Shown: piece by piece, positions 61,831 through 64,000 of the stretch
Layout of the letters: every line of letters begins with the position of its first letter
Numbering within the stretch: position 1 is the stretch's first letter
DNA from: Diplonema papillatum
Lineage: Eukaryota > Euglenozoa > Diplonemea > Diplonemida > Diplonemidae
NCBI GenBank assembly: GCA_030068145.1
Contig: JAPJBO010000349.1
Coordinates: 62,001 to 126,000 of the forward strand
DNA length: 64,000 bases
Direction: 5' to 3'
Position numbers and translations under genes: made by a program
Notes under the pieces: model-generated
Database searches by the model: none
Seen by the model: the letters and a program-made list of their open reading frames with translations, nothing else
What the model was told of the DNA's origin: nothing

Positions 61831-62645
61831 TTTTGGTTCTGGCTGTTGGTCCCCAGGTCGCCCTGGTAGTGTAGTTTCCGGTCGATGTAACCGCTTGGTG
61901 GCGCCCCAGGGCCTGTGCTCCTTCCTCTCCAAGGATCTGAGCTACCTTGCTGAGAGCAGTGTGTCGGATGAACCTCGTGGTGACCCCCAGGTTCTTCTTG
62001 ACGAATTCGTTGTACATGATGTACGTGAGTTCCTAAAACACAAGATCCGTCGGGTGGGTCGGCTGTTGGCGTCTGAGCCAGCGTAAGAACCGGTCCGCTA
62101 GGGGGGCCCGCAAAGGTAGAATCAAAGATTGACGCGCATTCCGCAGATCGGTCTTCCCTCCGACAAATGAAATCATCATTTGCCCTGGAAGGAGGTCGTC
62201 CCTCTTTAACTGGATGTGCTTCACTTGAAGCTGTGCCAGATCGACCCACCGGGCCCCGGTTGCTAGCTGCAGGGCCAGCGCTGCGGAGATGGCTGAATCT
62301 CCACTTGGCAGTACCGCTTTGACGGCCGAAGGCGAAGGAACCTTCTGCATCTTCTCCTCGTGACGAGTGAACTGGTTCAGTCTCCGAGAAAATAGCTCTG
62401 GCGAAGGCCTCCGTGGGTGTCCTCCAGGACTGCCGAAAGTACACGAGGTATTGTAACACTGACTGTGGCTGTAGTCTGTTGGTGTTGAGAAGCTGTTGGA
62501 GCCAGAGCCTGAAGCTCGCCTCTCTGTCGATAGAGGGTCGGAACTTCTGCACGGCTCTGTGAAACGCTAGGCTGCGCTTCAGCACCGATACGAAGGCTGC
62601 CGATTTGTAGCAATCGGCCATCGTGGGATGTGCCGAAACCTCCAA
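61799..62645 (-). pseudogene. Tyrosine recombinase of YR retroelement, broken
   Basis: The N-terminal core-binding part is in the frame starting at 62645 (VLKRSLAFHRAVQKFRPSID, QLLNTNRLQPQSVLQYLVYF). A frame change near 62355 leads to the catalytic part: LALQLATGARWVDLAQLQVK carries the first catalytic Arg (TGAR), followed after an in-frame TAG at 62033-62035 by TRFIRHTALSKVAQILGEEG (second Arg and His), LGRHQAVT (His) and STGNYT with the candidate nucleophile Tyr. Arg...His-x-x-Arg-type, His and Tyr motifs are all recognisable. This enzyme would insert a circular cDNA by site-specific recombination. The stop and frame changes make this copy inactive unless recoded. Confidence 0.8.
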
Positions 62646-62765
62646 CTTCTTCAGTGCGTCGTAGCTCTGTACGACATCCGGTCTCCGGATCTGTGCCTTG
62701 TCCAGCTGGTTCTTCCAGACGAACAGCGAGGGGTAGAGGACCTGGGCTGGCGGGGTGGGAGGGAG

Positions 62766-63807
62766 TCAGTTCCCTCCTTTCTGATATCCGTTTTTTGCCC
62801 TTTTCTTTGGGTGCTGGCTGTCAGTGCTCGTATCTGCCGAGCGTTTTGACGCCTTCAGCGCCTCGGTCTTCCTTTTCGCCTGGACCACCGTGTCGGCTGA
62901 CAGGGTGGCCTTCATAGCGCCCCGCAAGACTTTGTCTGAAAAATCTTGCCACTGGACTCTGTCGAGGTACGCCTCGTAAGCCGTGCCTCGAGAGATGGCA
63001 ACGGAGTAACCATCGTTGCCTGGTTTGGTCTGGAAGTGGAGGCCTTCATCCGGACTAGTATTTGGTGCAGAGCGGGGAGGAGGTCCTTTGACCAAGTTCC
63101 CTTGGGGTTTCGAAAGGCTGATAGGACAGCCCAGAGGTGTCGTAGAGCGTGCTGAGCTCCGCTACCCTCGAAATCCGGACGTTCCACCATGAGACCGTAG
63201 CGTTCCCTGACGCGGGTCAGGAGGGTTTCTACCCCTCCTGCCGAGCCTAGGAATGGGGTTCCCATTCCACCACACGGCGAATGTCGACCTCCAGCGGAAC
63301 TCTCACCCGGTCCTGTTCCATCAGCCGCATCCGAGCGGTCGTCTGCATAAGCCGCTCCGCAAGGGCCCTGACCACTGCGTCGGGGTGTGTAAGGGCACCC
63401 TCTGGGAGGCAGTCATCCGCGGAGAGGGTCATCCCCTCCAGACCGGATAGGCCGTCCTCCGGATCCGTCCTTATGCTGTCCGGATCAATAAGGGGGCCTC
63501 CCTTGTGTACGATCCAGCAGCAAGGAGGACAGATCCATCCCGTCTGCCCGGCGGCGTCCTCCGGCAGGGCGAATTTCTTCGCCACGGCTGCCCCGCCCTT
63601 CAGCCTGCTCTGCAGACAAGCGGCGTCTCCCACACCACCGCATCTGCAACATGTAACCTCGCTGGAGTGCAAGGTGTCGCACGTTGGGTAGAACACGCAC
63701 TGTTCCCCCGGCATTGTCCTATTCGGTCCGATAGGCTCCTCGGGAACGGGAACGTCTTTCCACTTCACCTGGGTCAAGTCCAGATCCTCCTTGGTGGGTG
63801 CGGGCAT
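62766..63807 (-). pseudogene. ORF1 (Gag-like) with PHD-like cysteine cluster, frameshifted
   Basis: Start ATG 63807 (MPAPTKEDLDLTQVKWKDVP). Residues about 30-105 hold Cys pairs in a PHD-like pattern (CVFYPTCD, EVTCCRCGGVGDAACL, GWICPPCC), a zinc-binding fold that in other mobile elements may recognise histone tails. The frame ends at 63247; the following GSAGGVETLLTRVRERYGLM and then DEGLHFQTKPGNDGYSVAIS lie in the two other frames, so at least two indels (or small introns) are needed. The end is basic (HPKKRAKNGYQKGGN). A relic with the same N-terminus lies at 23054-23504. Confidence 0.7.
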
Positions 63808-63825
63808 TTTGCGTTTCCTTTTTTT

Positions 63826-64000
63826 GTTTGTGCGCACTAGCGGAACTCACCTGCTTTGGTAAGTTTCATGTAGTACGCTGCCAACTACTAATTTTTAGCG
63901 TTTATTGTGGTTTAGAGGTTCGGTGTTTTAGGGTCTCCGGTTGACCATTGAGGCTGTGAGGCGGGTGGTAGTAGGTAATTTTTAGTACCAACAATGCATT
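63826..64000 (+). repeat. Right terminal repeat of the YR retroelement, interrupted
   Basis: 63826-63898 plus 63986-64000 together match the unit at 59917-60037 (TTTTGTTTGTGCGCACTAGC to CCAACAATGCATT); the window ends before the unit does. Promoter function for ORF1 just to its left is likely. Confidence 0.9.
63899..63976 (+). mobile_element. 78-bp SINE-like insertion with 9-bp target duplication
   Basis: The terminal repeat is split by 78 bp flanked by identical AATTTTTAG (63890-63898 and 63977-63985); the uninterrupted site is seen in the left repeat at about 59976-59984. The insert begins CGTTTATTGTGGTTTAGAGG and contains GGGTCTCCGGTTGACCATTG, related to 30785-30870 and to the GTTTCCGGTTGACCAATGAG module at 37338-38160. 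TGGTTTAGAGG resembles a tRNA A box; no clear B box or tail. Confidence 0.85.

Larger units (their letters stand above)
59913..64000 (-). mobile_element. Tyrosine-recombinase retroelement with ORF1-YR-RT-RNase H order, degenerate
   Basis: Bounded by 121-bp direct repeats at 59913-60060 and 63826 to the window edge. Read on the minus strand: ORF1 with a PHD-like cysteine cluster, then a tyrosine recombinase, then reverse transcriptase and RNase H. No DDE integrase or LTR-type protease is seen. YR upstream of RT is the arrangement reported for VIPER/TATE elements, whereas DIRS and Ngaro have YR downstream. Several frame changes and one in-frame TAG indicate decay (or recoding). The right repeat is itself interrupted by a 78-bp insertion. 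Confidence 0.82.

Overview
This is a gene-sparse, repeat-rich window from a nuclear genome of a eukaryotic microbe. The support is: GT-AG introns in the one confidently spliced gene (a PP4-type phosphatase), clearly eukaryotic families (PP4, an intronless CYP86/CYP704-like P450, an ADPRM-type pyrophosphatase, a SAM-domain protein, a ubiquitin-like protein), a hAT transposase and a tyrosine-recombinase retroelement. Exons are GC-rich and the intergenic DNA is near-neutral and full of short repeats. An alga or other protist of the alveolate/stramenopile kind (for example a chromerid) would fit, but nothing here fixes the taxon. No rRNA, tRNA or CRISPR was recognised.

Layout. 1-640: 3'-truncated membrane protein running off the left edge. 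641-7466: no recognisable gene, only microsatellites and short repeats. 7467-9027: three-exon PP4 catalytic subunit. 9.78-11.14 kb: a DUF218 (YdcF/SanA-like) membrane-anchored protein with two decayed copies of its 3' end directly downstream. 13.3-15.0 kb: a protein with two copies of an unusual four-cysteine module plus decayed 3' copies downstream. 16.4-18.9 kb: a Lys/Gly-rich terminal exon, a SAM-domain protein and a decayed duplicate fragment. 20.8-21.9 kb: ubiquitin-like-domain protein. 22.8-23.6 kb: a foldback palindrome and a retroelement relic. 25.1-30.7 kb: two unrecognised large ORFs, the second built from cysteine-containing tandem repeats. 32.4-39.2 kb: a gene whose 3' end recurs in direct copies on both sides of a full-length hAT transposase gene. 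40.0-42.5 kb: nested DNA transposons, including a hAT MITE with a perfect 8-bp target duplication. 44.8-46.4 kb: P450. 47.8-51.8 kb: a three-level nest, with an inner 2.95-kb element that carries inverted termini, subterminal 10-bp repeats and a putative unclassified transposase. 53.1-54.2 kb: C2H2 zinc-finger protein. 56.0-58.3 kb: an ADPRM gene flanked by a copy of its own 3' part on one side and its own 5' part on the other. 59.9 kb to the end: a decayed retroelement with order ORF1(PHD-like)-YR-RT-RNase H, bounded by 121-bp direct repeats.

Three themes stand out. (1) Every recognised gene, host or transposon, is on the minus strand. (2) Host genes repeatedly have degenerate copies of their own ends beside them. 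(3) The intergenic space holds several interlocking transposon families. The most promising new item is the 48482-51432 element with its miniature relatives at about 11.5, 12.9, 20.5, 44.4 and 53.0 kb. No operon-like organisation or shared pathway links the host genes.
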